Shown in pieces: positions 16,921 to 26,260 of a DNA stretch of 64,000 nt (the stretch's first letter is position 1; each line of letters opens with the position of its first letter). The stretch lies in NCBI GenBank assembly GCA_944324225.1, contig CALUVL010000003.1:114506-178505 (forward strand), written 5' to 3'. The notes beneath the pieces are model-generated. The model had not been told where the DNA came from and did not search any database. It saw only the letters and a program-made list of their open reading frames with translations. This DNA comes from Candidatus Gastranaerophilales bacterium (GTDB lineage: Bacteria > Cyanobacteriota > Vampirovibrionia > Gastranaerophilales > Gastranaerophilaceae). A program made the position numbers and the translations under genes.

Positions 16921-18048
16921 CTAGATTTTTTTTAATTCTCTTGTAATTTCAAGTGCCGCTTCGGTTGATGAAACTTTATCCGACAAAAGTGAGGATACCT
17001 GCTTAAGTCCATTAATGTAGTTTTGTCTGTAATCGTTGTCATAGAGTATTTTTTCGATTTCATAGGTTATGTTTTGAACGTTAACGTCTTTTTGGATAAT
17101 TTCAGGCACTATAATTTTGCCGGAGATTATGTTCGGCAGTGAAACCATCTTTATACATCTTACAAGCAGATAGATGAAGTAAAATATCCATGGCCCTCTG
17201 TAGGCGATTATCATAGGTGTGTTGTACATTGCGGCCTCAAGTGCAACCGTTCCCGAGGCAAGTATCAGCGCATCAGATACGCTTAAAAGTGCTTGATTGT
17301 CCCCTTTTATAACTTTATAGTCAGTGTTTTTTAAATATTTGTCAAAAACTTCGTCAGGCAAGTTCGGAGCATGAGAAATTACAAATTGAATATCCGGATG
17401 TAGTTTTTCAAGGTTTTGCGCTGTTTTTACAAAAACGTTCATCAATTGCTTAAGTTCAAATTTTCTTGATCCGGGAAAGACAGCAACAAGTTTTTTGTTT
17501 TTATCAAGGTTATACTTTTCAAAAAAATCGTTTCTGTCTGCTTTTTGTGGAAGTTGTGAAACAAGCGGGTGTCCGCAATAATGGGTTTTTATCCCGTAAC
17601 TTTCATACATTTTTTTTTCAAACGGAAATATACACAATACTTCATCAATATTCTTTTTGATGGTATTAATCCGCCATTTTCTGCTTGCCCATACCTGAGG
17701 CGGAATGTAATAGAATGTTTTTATCCCTGCTTTTTTCAGGAATTTTGCAACATTAAGGTTAAATGCGCCGTAATCCGTTAAAAGTACAAGATCAGGCTTG
17801 AATTCTTTTGTGATATAATCAACAACTTTTTTGCCGAGAAGTATATGGTTGAAAATTATCCCGAAAGAAATTCCGACTGCCCCCATTTTTTTCTGGTCGG
17901 AAAACAGCTTTACACCGGCAGATTTTAAATTCTCACCGCCGATTCCTTCAATTTCTATATCAGGATTTAACTCATATAATTTTTTTGCAACTTTTGAGGC
18001 ATGGATGTCGCCCGAGTATTCGCCTGTTATTATGAAAACTTTTTTCAT
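16921..18048 (-). CDS. lpxB: Lipid-A-disaccharide synthase
   Basis: GT19 glycosyltransferase of 375 aa that joins UDP-diacylglucosamine and lipid X to make the lipid A disaccharide at the inner membrane. Recognisable segments are TGEYSGDIHASKVAKKL at the N-terminus, GIGGENLKSAGVKLF, PPQVWASRKWR near residue 118, GHPLV near 160, PGSRKFELKQL near 195 and ALEAAMYNTPMIIAYR near 270. The start codon overlaps the lpxI stop in an ATGA junction, indicating coupling. It is the last gene of the 23169-16921 envelope cluster. Downstream lies the repeat-rich spacer. Confidence 0.96.
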   Translation of the reverse strand: MKKVFIITGEYSGDIHASKVAKKLYELNPDIEIEGIGGENLKSAGVKLFSDQKKMGAVGISFGIIFNHILLGKKVVDYITKEFKPDLVLLTDYGAFNLNVAKFLKKAGIKTFYYIPPQVWASRKWRINTIKKNIDEVLCIFPFEKKMYESYGIKTHYCGHPLVSQLPQKADRNDFFEKYNLDKNKKLVAVFPGSRKFELKQLMNVFVKTAQNLEKLHPDIQFVISHAPNLPDEVFDKYLKNTDYKVIKGDNQALLSVSDALILASGTVALEAAMYNTPMIIAYRGPWIFYFIYLLVRCIKMVSLPNIISGKIIVPEIIQKDVNVQNITYEIEKILYDNDYRQNYINGLKQVSSLLSDKVSSTEAALEITRELKKI

Positions 18049-18866
18049 GAATTTACTGCCATTAATACAATATTATTGTCGTCCGCAAATTTTATTACTT
18101 CTTCCTGATTTACAATAATTGTTTCGTTAGCTTCAACCGCAAGAAGGGATGCTTTGTAGCGTTTCATTGTTTTAAGAGTCCTTAATCCTACTGCCGGAAT
18201 GTCAAAACGCTTGTCCTGCTTTGGTTTTGCAACTTTTACAACAACAGCGCCGCTTTTTGCAAGTTTTGAACCTCTTTTTATGCACATATCGGTGCCTTCA
18301 ATTGCTTCTACGGCCATTGCCATTTTGTCTTTGATGATTACAGATTGCCCGACATCAATTTTACCCATTTCTTTGGCAAGCCAGAATCCGTAATTTACGT
18401 CTTGAAGCTGTTCTTCTGTCGGTTTATTTTTGCCGAGGACTCCTGCCGGTATCATCAGATTTTTGATAAATATTGTCTGATCTAAAACCGTTATTCCTGC
18501 TTTTTCAAACTCTTTTACAATTAAAAGCATTACTTCATCATCATTTAATCTTTTGATTGTTTTCAAAAGTTCAATGGCACGGGCATCAAATTTGTGAAGC
18601 TGTAAAAGTACTCGTTTATGAACTTTTCCTAAAAAAGTTGCCTGTTTTATTTCTTCTGTTTTTAGAATTTTTTCTATTTTGTTGATTTCGCCGGGGTGGC
18701 AATCATAAACTTTTGAGCAGTATTTTTTTAATTTTGTTCTGTTATCTTTTGCAAGAGAAATACATACTACCTCAAAACCGTTTTCCTTTGCATACTGTGC
18801 CATTTTTACCGGCAAAATTCCGTCTCCGGCTATTAATCCTTGTTTATTTTCCAACATTAAAGACAT
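18045..18866 (-). CDS. lpxI: UDP-2,3-diacylglucosamine pyrophosphohydrolase, LpxI type
   Basis: The 273-aa product matches LpxI: GLIAGDGILPVKMAQYAKENGFEV at the N-terminus, FLGKVHKR near residue 75, DEVMLLIVKEFEKAGI, AMAVEAIEGTDMCIKRG near 190 and FDIPAVGLRTLKTM near 230. LpxI hydrolyses UDP-diacylglucosamine to lipid X, the substrate of LpxB encoded immediately downstream, by attack on the alpha phosphate, in place of the metal-dependent LpxH. The start at 18866 has AGAGGA about 10 nt upstream. The gene follows the class II aldolase with a 3-bp gap. Confidence 0.94.
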   Translation of the reverse strand: MSLMLENKQGLIAGDGILPVKMAQYAKENGFEVVCISLAKDNRTKLKKYCSKVYDCHPGEINKIEKILKTEEIKQATFLGKVHKRVLLQLHKFDARAIELLKTIKRLNDDEVMLLIVKEFEKAGITVLDQTIFIKNLMIPAGVLGKNKPTEEQLQDVNYGFWLAKEMGKIDVGQSVIIKDKMAMAVEAIEGTDMCIKRGSKLAKSGAVVVKVAKPKQDKRFDIPAVGLRTLKTMKRYKASLLAVEANETIIVNQEEVIKFADDNNIVLMAVNS

Positions 18867-18869
18867 TTT

Positions 18870-19526
18870 TTATTTTTCCTCTTTTACTGAAATTTTACCA
18901 CAACCGTTTTTTAATGCATAAATTTCTTCAACTTCTTTTTGGGTTAAATGTGAGGCTCCGCCGAGAAGTTCTGTTTGAAGTATTACCTGAGCGTAGCTTT
19001 CGGCAAGTTCAAGATTTAAGTATGCTTCTTTTATTGTTTTTCCTGCCGAAATCATTCCGTGATTTGCCATTAAAATTACATTAAAATTTTTGAAATATTT
19101 AGCAGTTTTTTCAACCAGCTTCTGGGATGACGGAAGTTCGTATTCTGCAAGCGGGATTTCTCCGAAATAAAAGATGTTTTCAGGCATTATCGGTTGGTCT
19201 AATGCCTTTTTGCAGGCTGCAAACGTACTCAAATAAGGGGAGTGCATATGAAGAATACAGTTTATATCAGGTCTTTGTTTGTAATATTCAACGTGAAGCA
19301 TTTTTTCGCTGGATGGTTTTTTCGTGCCTTCAACAATGTTTCCGTCAAAATCTATCAAAACCAGTTCATCATCTTCCAGATATGCATTTGCAGATCCCGA
19401 TGTTGTTATCAGGATTTTGTCGTTAATTCTCGCTGACATATTGCCTGAAATCCCGGGAGTCATGTTTTTTTCTCCGGCAAGGTGACCGTATTTTTTTAAT
19501 TCTTCTTTGATTTTGTTCACTTCCAT
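18870..19526 (-). CDS. Class II aldolase/adducin family protein (L-fuculose-phosphate aldolase-like)
   Basis: The 218-aa product has the class II aldolase zinc site: HMHSPY near residue 93 and the later NHGMISAG near 155, with Glu in the SSEKMLH segment near 74 as probable catalytic base. GISGNMSARIND and TTSGS bind substrate phosphate in this family. Such enzymes cleave fuculose-1-P or related sugar phosphates, or act as epimerases or dehydratases in methionine salvage. Its position between lptD-like and lpxI genes suggests a sugar step feeding envelope polysaccharide, but this is inference. No SD is clear; the gene starts 6 bp after the upstream stop. Confidence 0.85.
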   Translation of the reverse strand: MEVNKIKEELKKYGHLAGEKNMTPGISGNMSARINDKILITTSGSANAYLEDDELVLIDFDGNIVEGTKKPSSEKMLHVEYYKQRPDINCILHMHSPYLSTFAACKKALDQPIMPENIFYFGEIPLAEYELPSSQKLVEKTAKYFKNFNVILMANHGMISAGKTIKEAYLNLELAESYAQVILQTELLGGASHLTQKEVEEIYALKNGCGKISVKEEK

Positions 19527-19532
19527 AATGTT

Positions 19533-21911
19533 TTATATTTGTTCTTTGTTTGGATCTTCTATGTTAATAACCTGCGCAAAGGTTCGTTTGACCGGTTGTT
19601 TGGGAATATCTTCTGGAAATACAACTGGCTGTACATATTTTTTCCCCTGTCCGAGTTTTTCCGGATGCTGAATTTCAAGGCGGTCATATTCTACGGAGGA
19701 GCCTTTGGTATCTAACGCCAGCTGGATTGTAAAGTAGGTCTGTTCTCTGACAAAATCGTATCCAAAGCTGACTTTAAAATCATCCGGTCCGACTGCTACG
19801 ATAAATGAGCTTTCCTGCATATCCTTCTGGTTGGGGGCATCATCAGAAAGGTTAATTGATGTTCCGTATGCCAGTGTAAGATATTTATTAACCCTTAGTG
19901 CTTCTCTTAAATAGACGTTGGATTTTCCATATCTGTATGCGTCATATCTTGGAATAGGACTTTGGTCGGAATAGGCTGATTGAAAATATCCTATGTCCTG
20001 CATCCAGTATTTGTATTGGGTGTGCAAATAAGGACCGATACGACCGACAAATTGTGTATCTCCGGTTCCGTAAATGGCTCCGCTTCCCTGCATAAGGAAG
20101 CCGGCATCCATGTGCAGACGTTTTTCATTGTTGTGGTATGAGTAAAGTGACTGCATTATCTGAGCCATATATTTTAATCTGGTTGTCCCTATCTGGTTAG
20201 AGTTGATTTTTTCATCATATCTGTTTCTGTCGCTGTCGTGCATATAACCGAATGATGTACGATGTTTAAATGTCAGGTGTTTACCTTTGCCTAAGAAATC
20301 CGGATATCTTACACCGTCCATGTATACGGCTTCGGCTAAATATTTGGCCATTCGATAGCCCATCCACCAATCACTCATATATGAATTCATTCCGTATTGC
20401 AGCATAAATTTATCATCAAGATACTGTTTGCCTCGAATAGCCAGTACATCTTTTGCGCTTCCGTACATCATATCGGTTCTGTTTGTGGAACTTGTGTATC
20501 TTAAGCCTCCGCCTATGCCCCATTCATCTCTGTAGTTTACAAGAGGCATAACCTTGATTGTTGAGCCAAACGGTGCATCAAACACAAATCCGGGGCCTGC
20601 AAACATACCAATCATTGATCTGCTTCCGAATTCAGGTATATTGGTTTCTACAAAATTGTGTTCCTTGTTTGTGTGTACTGTGAAGCTTTTAAAATTAAAA
20701 GCTTTTGTGTCTCCCAGGTTGACGCTTCCATCTTTTACCGTAATGGTTTCATGATCATCCTTTGCGTTGACTTTTATGTTTTTGGCTATTACTTTAACCT
20801 TTGTATGACCTATCATATCGTCAAGATGTGATTGGGCAGCTTCAGGAATTACCATTTTATCAATTCTTACACGCATGAATCTTGTCTGAAGATGAAGAAT
20901 ATAACTGCGTTCAGATGCAATTTTACCTTTTTCCAATACAATCAAATCGTCTTCAGCATTCGCTTTTTCTGCATAAATTGTCATATTGAGCTGATCTGCT
21001 TTGAGATTTGTCATAAGGGTATTTTCTTCATTAATGTTCAGCTGGAAAAAGTCCCCGTACATCGTGTTGCCGTCTTTTGTTACTTCAACGTTATCAAATG
21101 CCTTTAATACATTAGTCGCAGTGTTGTATGTTATTCTGTCCGCAACAATTTTGACACCCTGTGTTGGAAATCTTAAAACAGGCCGGCCTAGTGCTTCAAC
21201 TTCTTCATCAAGATAATTTACAACTTCACAGTCTAAAATGGCTTCTTTTTCTGCTTCAACCTGTTTTACACCGCCTTTGATTTTCATTGTTTCATCATTT
21301 GCAGATGCTTCAGCAGGTTTGTTTTCAGCAGGAACTGCTGCTTCTGTCTTGCCTGTATTATCTTTTTGGTTCTTATTATCTTCCGGTTTGTTTTCGGAAG
21401 TGTCTGCAGCACTGTCTGATTTATCTCGTTTGAAAAAGTTGAATTTTTTCTTTTCTTTTTTCTGTTTGTTTTCTTTATTCATCTGATCGAGGAAGTTTTG
21501 AAGATTTTCTTCCTGCATTTCTTCAATAGCGTCTTCGCTTGTGTAATCTTCTTCTTCCTCCAATTTCTTTAAAAATTCCGCTTCAAGCCGTTTTTGTTCA
21601 AGCATTTCTTCGTGGGCTTTGGTTCTGTAGTAATTTTGGATTTTAATTCTCATTTGTTTGAAAAGCGGAGTTCCTCTGGAACGAATTTCTTCGCCGCCGA
21701 ATTCTGCCATACCTGAATCATAATCACGGATTTTCTCTTTTGTTTTAACTTCAGAGCTCATCGGCGGTTCAAAAAAGAATTGCTGGATATTTTCCAGTTC
21801 TTTTTGTTCAGGGGTTTGCTCAACTGCAGGATCCTGATACATGTCCCAGTATGCATAAGCCGTACCGGGAAGCATTAGAGTTATTAAAGCTGTTAAGAGT
21901 AATTTTTTCAA
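19533..21911 (-). CDS. LptD/OstA-like outer-membrane LPS-assembly protein
   Basis: The 792-aa protein begins at TTG 21911 with AAGGGAT about 9 nt upstream. A signal peptide (KKLLLTALITLMLPGTAYA) is followed by a long acidic/lysine-rich linker to about residue 220. An OstA-type beta-jellyroll repeat region follows (e.g. VKIVADRITYNTATNVLKAFDNVEVTKDG near 250), then a C-terminal half rich in alternating aromatic strands that looks like a beta-barrel (FGWGI..RYTS-like pattern from about 430 to 750). LptD inserts LPS into the outer leaflet. Neighbouring lpxI, lpxB and envC genes agree. The extended charged linker is unlike proteobacterial LptD, and the cysteine pattern is not visible. An LptA-like fusion is an alternative description. 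Confidence 0.78.
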   Translation of the reverse strand: MKKLLLTALITLMLPGTAYAYWDMYQDPAVEQTPEQKELENIQQFFFEPPMSSEVKTKEKIRDYDSGMAEFGGEEIRSRGTPLFKQMRIKIQNYYRTKAHEEMLEQKRLEAEFLKKLEEEEDYTSEDAIEEMQEENLQNFLDQMNKENKQKKEKKKFNFFKRDKSDSAADTSENKPEDNKNQKDNTGKTEAAVPAENKPAEASANDETMKIKGGVKQVEAEKEAILDCEVVNYLDEEVEALGRPVLRFPTQGVKIVADRITYNTATNVLKAFDNVEVTKDGNTMYGDFFQLNINEENTLMTNLKADQLNMTIYAEKANAEDDLIVLEKGKIASERSYILHLQTRFMRVRIDKMVIPEAAQSHLDDMIGHTKVKVIAKNIKVNAKDDHETITVKDGSVNLGDTKAFNFKSFTVHTNKEHNFVETNIPEFGSRSMIGMFAGPGFVFDAPFGSTIKVMPLVNYRDEWGIGGGLRYTSSTNRTDMMYGSAKDVLAIRGKQYLDDKFMLQYGMNSYMSDWWMGYRMAKYLAEAVYMDGVRYPDFLGKGKHLTFKHRTSFGYMHDSDRNRYDEKINSNQIGTTRLKYMAQIMQSLYSYHNNEKRLHMDAGFLMQGSGAIYGTGDTQFVGRIGPYLHTQYKYWMQDIGYFQSAYSDQSPIPRYDAYRYGKSNVYLREALRVNKYLTLAYGTSINLSDDAPNQKDMQESSFIVAVGPDDFKVSFGYDFVREQTYFTIQLALDTKGSSVEYDRLEIQHPEKLGQGKKYVQPVVFPEDIPKQPVKRTFAQVINIEDPNKEQI

Positions 21912-21931
21912 TAGATGATCCCTTTTCTTCT

Positions 21932-23056
21932 TTAAATGTAATTAAGCGGATTGTTTGGTTTGCCGTTAATTCTGACTTCAAAGTGGCAGTGAGGTCCTGT
22001 TGAATAACCGGTTGTGCCTTCCAGCCCGATTACCTGACCTTTTTGGACTGACTGTCCGTTGCTGACTTTAATTGTTGACATATGAGCATATAATGTTGTC
22101 ATCGGATGTCCGTTGATAATTCCGTGGTCTATAATTACAACTTTGCCGTAGCCTCCGTACCAGCCTGAATAAATAACCTTGCCGCTGTTAGAAGCTTTTA
22201 TGCTTCCGTAATTCGGCCCGCCGATATCCACACCTGAGTGGAAGGTGCGGCTGTTGAATATCGGGTGCGTTCTCCAGCCAAATGGTGAAGTTATTCTGCC
22301 GGCAATCGGTTTCATAAATCCTGCAGAAGATGTTTTTACTGTTGATTTGCTGTAGCCTTTGCTTATCATTTTTTGCAAATCTTCAGATTGGCGTTCTAAT
22401 TCTCGTTCTGTTTTCTGGTAGTATGCTTTGTCAGTTTTCAGCTTGTTTATCATGCTTTGATTCTGGGCTATTGCTTGTTTAATAGTTCTCTGCTGGTCAT
22501 TCATGCTTGCAATTGTAGAGGCAAGCTCCTGTTTTTGAACTTCAATATCCTTTTTCATCTTCGCTAGTTTTGCGGATTTCTCTTTAAGCTCAACCATTTT
22601 TTTGTAGTCGCGTCTTATGATAATACGTTCAAAATAAACAACGTCCAGCAATGCATTCAAATCTTTTGCTGATAATATAAGCTCAAACATACCAAGACGC
22701 TGGTTTTTAAATACCTGTCGGATACGGTTTTTAAGCTGTGCATCAACATTATTGAAGTCACTTTGAGCTCTGGCAAGATCTACCTGCATCCTGCTTAATT
22801 GAGATTCAATTTCATTATATCTGGCTCGTGTTGAGGCAAGTGTTGAGTGGGTTGTTTCCAGTTTTTGCTGGTTTTTATATAATTTATTTTTTTCCAGCCC
22901 TTCAAGAAGCTGTATTCTTTTGATTTTTTCTCTTGTCTGTTTTTTCTTTTGATCCAGCGTTGTCGCATATGAAGTCTGGGGTGTTACAGTCAAAAGACAA
23001 ATGAACACAGCCAATAAAGCTATAAATAAATTTTTTATTGTTTTATTTAAATTCAT
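21932..23056 (-). CDS. EnvC-like M23 family peptidase with coiled coil
   Basis: The 374-aa product has a signal peptide (LFIALLAVFICLLTVTPQTSYA), a coiled coil from about residue 35 to 240, and a C-terminal LytM/M23 domain. The metal ligands are intact: His273 and Asp277 in HSGVD, the catalytic His325 in YAHMS, and His356/His358 in HCHFE. Intact zinc residues suggest an active endopeptidase that cleaves peptidoglycan cross-links; E. coli EnvC, by contrast, is a degenerate activator. It lies between a 34-aa membrane protein (8 nt upstream) and the lptD-like gene (20 nt downstream). The SD AGGGAA overlaps the small gene's stop. Confidence 0.92.
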   Translation of the reverse strand: MNLNKTIKNLFIALLAVFICLLTVTPQTSYATTLDQKKKQTREKIKRIQLLEGLEKNKLYKNQQKLETTHSTLASTRARYNEIESQLSRMQVDLARAQSDFNNVDAQLKNRIRQVFKNQRLGMFELILSAKDLNALLDVVYFERIIIRRDYKKMVELKEKSAKLAKMKKDIEVQKQELASTIASMNDQQRTIKQAIAQNQSMINKLKTDKAYYQKTERELERQSEDLQKMISKGYSKSTVKTSSAGFMKPIAGRITSPFGWRTHPIFNSRTFHSGVDIGGPNYGSIKASNSGKVIYSGWYGGYGKVVIIDHGIINGHPMTTLYAHMSTIKVSNGQSVQKGQVIGLEGTTGYSTGPHCHFEVRINGKPNNPLNYI

Positions 23057-23064
23057 TTATTTCC

Positions 23065-23169
23065 CTATTTGAATAAAAGCGGCAGCATCATTAAACCCAC
23101 CGTCCATGCGATGAAGGTTACTGCTATAACGCCGATTATTAATTTCTGGTGTTTTCTGAAAAATTCCAT
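23065..23169 (-). CDS. 34-aa single-pass membrane protein
   Basis: ATG 23169 to TAG 23065 encodes a basic start (MEFFRKHQK) followed by one hydrophobic helix of about 22 residues ending MLPLLFK. A strong SD AGGGGAAG lies just upstream, and the stop codon overlaps the SD of the EnvC-like gene, so translation is coupled. The FFRKHQK-plus-helix start resembles the membrane anchor of PpiD/SurA-type folding proteins, but nothing follows, so it may be an independent small protein or the remnant of one. It is the first gene of the 23169-16921 cluster. Confidence 0.7.
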   Translation of the reverse strand: MEFFRKHQKLIIGVIAVTFIAWTVGLMMLPLLFK

Positions 23170-23274
23170 CTTCTTCCCCTAAGTTACTGATAACATTGTA
23201 CTATAAAAAATATTTTGTGCAATTGTGTAAAAATAAATTTGCAAAATCCTCTCTTATAATTTAATATTGTTTAT

Positions 23275-25680
23275 ATGAAATATCAGTTTATAGATGACAT
23301 CACAGACAGAAAAATATTCTTAAAACAGGAGCTTGATCCTGTCTCAAAGATTTTGGCTGAAAATAATAATGATCAGTTTTTGAAGATGCATGAATTTTTT
23401 ATGTATGAAAAATTCCTTCTTCTTGTTAGCGGTTTTTTAGGAACAGGAAAATCTTCGGTAATTGATTATTTTGTTGATTTTTTAAAACCGGAAGCTATAG
23501 TTTTGAAATATAACTGTTATGAAACAACAAATTTGGAAGATTTGCTTCTGGCTTTATTTGAAAAATTCAAGACGCTTGAAGCTGAAAATGTTATACGGGA
23601 ACCTAAAATGCGCTCAGAAAATTTTGCGCAGAAAATTAATTCATATTTTATTTCAATCTCAGCTCCTATTGTTGTAATTATAGACTCTTTTGAACAGGTT
23701 TTGAAGTCAAATAAAGATGAAATTCTGGATTTCTTGAAGCATCTTTCTCATACTCAGAAAGTTAAGGTTATAATTTCCGGAAGAACTTTTGATTTGAATG
23801 ACTTTGAAAAACAGTTTGACTATTCAAAAATAATGGTGGGAGCTCTTGAAAAGCATAATTTTGAAAAATATCTGAAATTGTATGATATAAAAACAATCGG
23901 GCCTGTTTCCGATGAACTTTATAAACACACAAGAGGTTATTTCCTTTATGTTACTCTTGCGCTGAAGATTATTCAGATTCGCGGCTTGAGTATGTACGAA
24001 TTTCTTGACGGATACAGCAAGAGTTTTCTTTCATACAATGACTTTATTTTAAGGGAGGCTCTGGCTCTTATTGATCCTGTGAGCGGTCATCTTTTCAGGT
24101 TTTTGACAATTATCAGACATCCTGTCAGTATAAGTCTTTTGAAAACTCTCAATTTATATGACGATTTTAAAATAAAAGTTTTTATTGAAGCATGTATACT
24201 TGCTCTGGATGGAGAGTCTATTTATTTGAAAGATTACTATAAAGTTATAGCTGAAAATTCTATTCCTGATAATGTGGCTGTAAAAATCCACAAAAGCTGT
24301 GTTGATTTATATAATACCCAGCTCCCTCTAAAACCAATGGAGAGAAATTTACTGATTTCCAGGGCAACAATGAGGTCTGAAATTGAATATCATACAATGT
24401 TTTTGCCTAAAAAGCCTGTTATAAAGCCTAAATATATTATTGAAAACGGGCTTAGAATTGACAAGCCTCAGGAGCTTCCTCCTCCGGAACCGGAGCAAAA
24501 GGATATTAAAAATATCAGTTTCATCTTTGACAGCGAAGAAGAAGAATCAAGCATAATGAATCAAATTGCTGATTCAATAAACGAATTTATAACATTTACA
24601 GACGAACAATTAAAAGCTATTGAAAAAGAAAACAGTATGTCGCTGGTGGAACTTATAAATCTGGCAAGGCAGCAGGAGAATAAATATAACTTTAAACGGG
24701 TTGTAATGATTTATCAGCGTATTTTGATGATGAAAAATGATCCGAATTATATAAAATTTCTCCCGGTTGTATACGCACGTTTAGGAGCCGCATATTCAAA
24801 GCTTTCTGATTGGTTTAATGCCTTAAAATATTATGAAGATGCATTAAAAATTTATGTTTTGGGCGCTGATACATTGAAGGCTGCTGATATAAAGCTTGAC
24901 ATGGCGGATGTTTATTTTCAGATGTTTAAACGAGACAAGGCTAAAAATGTATTGTTGGAGCTTGCTTCCGAAGGAAATCTTGCGGCTGATATTTACATAA
25001 AAGCTTATATAAAACTTGCTGACATTTCAGATGAAGATTTTGAAGCGGCATATGATTATTTGAAAAAAGCCCTCAATTTTGCGGAAGGTTCTGAAGATGA
25101 AGTTTTACTGGCTGAGTTGTATTATAAACTCGGAATTTTGAGTGAAGATGCTGATGAAGTTAAGCAGGCTGTGATGTGCTACAAAAACTGTGTAGAGCTT
25201 GCTGAGGGCAAAAATCCGTTTGCGTCTGGCGCTTATACAAATCTTGCATCTATTTATGAAGATTCGGACGCAAAAGATTCTGCAGAAAAGTTTTATGAAC
25301 TAAGTCTTGCTCTTGATGAAACAAGCGGGAATGACAACGGGATTTATAATTCATCAATGAAGATTGCTTCATTGAACAGAAAGAAAAATCCTGAAAAAGC
25401 TCTTGCTTGCTACAAACAAGCCTATAATACAGCCTGCAAATTGAATGAAAGAATATTTAAGGTGTCATCATCAATGGCTCTTGGTGATTTTTACAACCTA
25501 TACCTTAAAAATCCACCGCAGGCTCTGGATGCATATCTTAGGGCGCAGTCAAATGCTGACGGCAAGCTTGGTGAGAAAAATATGGCTAAAATTAACAAAA
25601 GAATTGATGATGTGAAAACAGTCCTTGGTGAAGAAAAATTTAATGAAATACAGAACAGGTTTAACAATGGAGTTCAATAA
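23275..25680 (+). CDS. P-loop ATPase with C-terminal TPR repeats (STAND-like)
   Basis: The 801-aa protein opens with an AAA/STAND-type NTPase domain. Walker A is GFLGTGKSSV near residues 53-62; Walker B is IVVIIDSFEQ near 130; an ISGRTFDLNDFEKQF sensor-like segment follows near 165. A winged-helix-like middle leads to a TPR array from about residue 470 to 770 (for example YARLGAAYSKLSDWFNALKYYEDALKIY and YTNLASIYEDSDAKDSAEKFYELSLALD). STAND proteins are signal-responsive switches that use the repeats as sensors. A -10-like TATAAT ends only 14 bp before ATG, and there is no SD, so the mRNA may be nearly leaderless. The gene overlaps rsmG. Role unknown; a regulator is more likely than a defence NTPase. 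Confidence 0.75.
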   Translation: MKYQFIDDITDRKIFLKQELDPVSKILAENNNDQFLKMHEFFMYEKFLLLVSGFLGTGKSSVIDYFVDFLKPEAIVLKYNCYETTNLEDLLLALFEKFKTLEAENVIREPKMRSENFAQKINSYFISISAPIVVIIDSFEQVLKSNKDEILDFLKHLSHTQKVKVIISGRTFDLNDFEKQFDYSKIMVGALEKHNFEKYLKLYDIKTIGPVSDELYKHTRGYFLYVTLALKIIQIRGLSMYEFLDGYSKSFLSYNDFILREALALIDPVSGHLFRFLTIIRHPVSISLLKTLNLYDDFKIKVFIEACILALDGESIYLKDYYKVIAENSIPDNVAVKIHKSCVDLYNTQLPLKPMERNLLISRATMRSEIEYHTMFLPKKPVIKPKYIIENGLRIDKPQELPPPEPEQKDIKNISFIFDSEEEESSIMNQIADSINEFITFTDEQLKAIEKENSMSLVELINLARQQENKYNFKRVVMIYQRILMMKNDPNYIKFLPVVYARLGAAYSKLSDWFNALKYYEDALKIYVLGADTLKAADIKLDMADVYFQMFKRDKAKNVLLELASEGNLAADIYIKAYIKLADISDEDFEAAYDYLKKALNFAEGSEDEVLLAELYYKLGILSEDADEVKQAVMCYKNCVELAEGKNPFASGAYTNLASIYEDSDAKDSAEKFYELSLALDETSGNDNGIYNSSMKIASLNRKKNPEKALACYKQAYNTACKLNERIFKVSSSMALGDFYNLYLKNPPQALDAYLRAQSNADGKLGEKNMAKINKRIDDVKTVLGEEKFNEIQNRFNNGVQ

Positions 25681-26260
25681 AGATAATTTTCAAGAATATA
25701 TAAAAGTTTTTTTGAAGGAAAATTCAAAATTAAATTTAATTTCTAAAAATGATGAAACTGTTTTGTGGGAAAAGCATATATGCGACAGTCTTGCAATAAA
25801 AGAATTTTTTGATAAGTACCGAATATCAGAAAAACTTCTTGATATAGGTACAGGCGGTGGGTTTCCATCAATTCCAATAGCTTTAGCATACCCGCAGACA
25901 GATGTTTATGCACTGGATAGCATAAGAAAAAAGATAAATGCAATTGAAAATATAAAAACGGCTTTGAGTGTGTGTAATCTTTATACAATATGCTCAAGAG
26001 CTGAAAAATTGAATGATAAATTTGATACAATAACGTCAAGAGCAGTTGCACCTTTAAAAGTTTTAGCCGGATATGCCTCGCCTTTGCTTGATGATGGTGG
26101 TTATTTTGTCGCATATAAATCTCTGAAAGTGCATGAGGAATTGGAAGAAGCCCGACAGATTCTAAAAAAATTACGGCTAAATCTTGAGGAGATAATAAAA
26201 TATGAACTTCCGCTGCCTGATAATTATTCAAGAAATCTTGTTATTTTTAAGAAATACTAA
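25667..26260 (+). CDS. rsmG: 16S rRNA (guanine527-N7)-methyltransferase
   Basis: The start is ATG 25667, which gives a 197-aa protein of standard RsmG size; a longer frame from 25625 adds residues that belong to the overlapping upstream gene. The SAM-binding motif LLDIGTGGGFPSIPIAL and the downstream ITSRAVAPLKVL are diagnostic. KLNLISKNDETVLWEKHICDSL at the N-terminus is also conserved. It methylates G527 of 16S rRNA; loss gives low-level streptomycin resistance in other bacteria. It overlaps the ATPase gene by 14 bp, with AGG 7 nt upstream as SD, so it is translationally coupled to a regulatory ATPase. Confidence 0.95.
   Translation: MEFNKDNFQEYIKVFLKENSKLNLISKNDETVLWEKHICDSLAIKEFFDKYRISEKLLDIGTGGGFPSIPIALAYPQTDVYALDSIRKKINAIENIKTALSVCNLYTICSRAEKLNDKFDTITSRAVAPLKVLAGYASPLLDDGGYFVAYKSLKVHEELEEARQILKKLRLNLEEIIKYELPLPDNYSRNLVIFKKY

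Noticed and set aside
25625..25666. Longer rsmG start
   Set aside because: Extra residues overlap the end of the ATPase gene, and the RsmG family starts near ATG 25667 with an AGG seven bases upstream.
23275..25680. Anti-phage defence NTPase
   Set aside because: No effector domain (nuclease, TIR, protease) is visible and the neighbour is the housekeeping gene rsmG.
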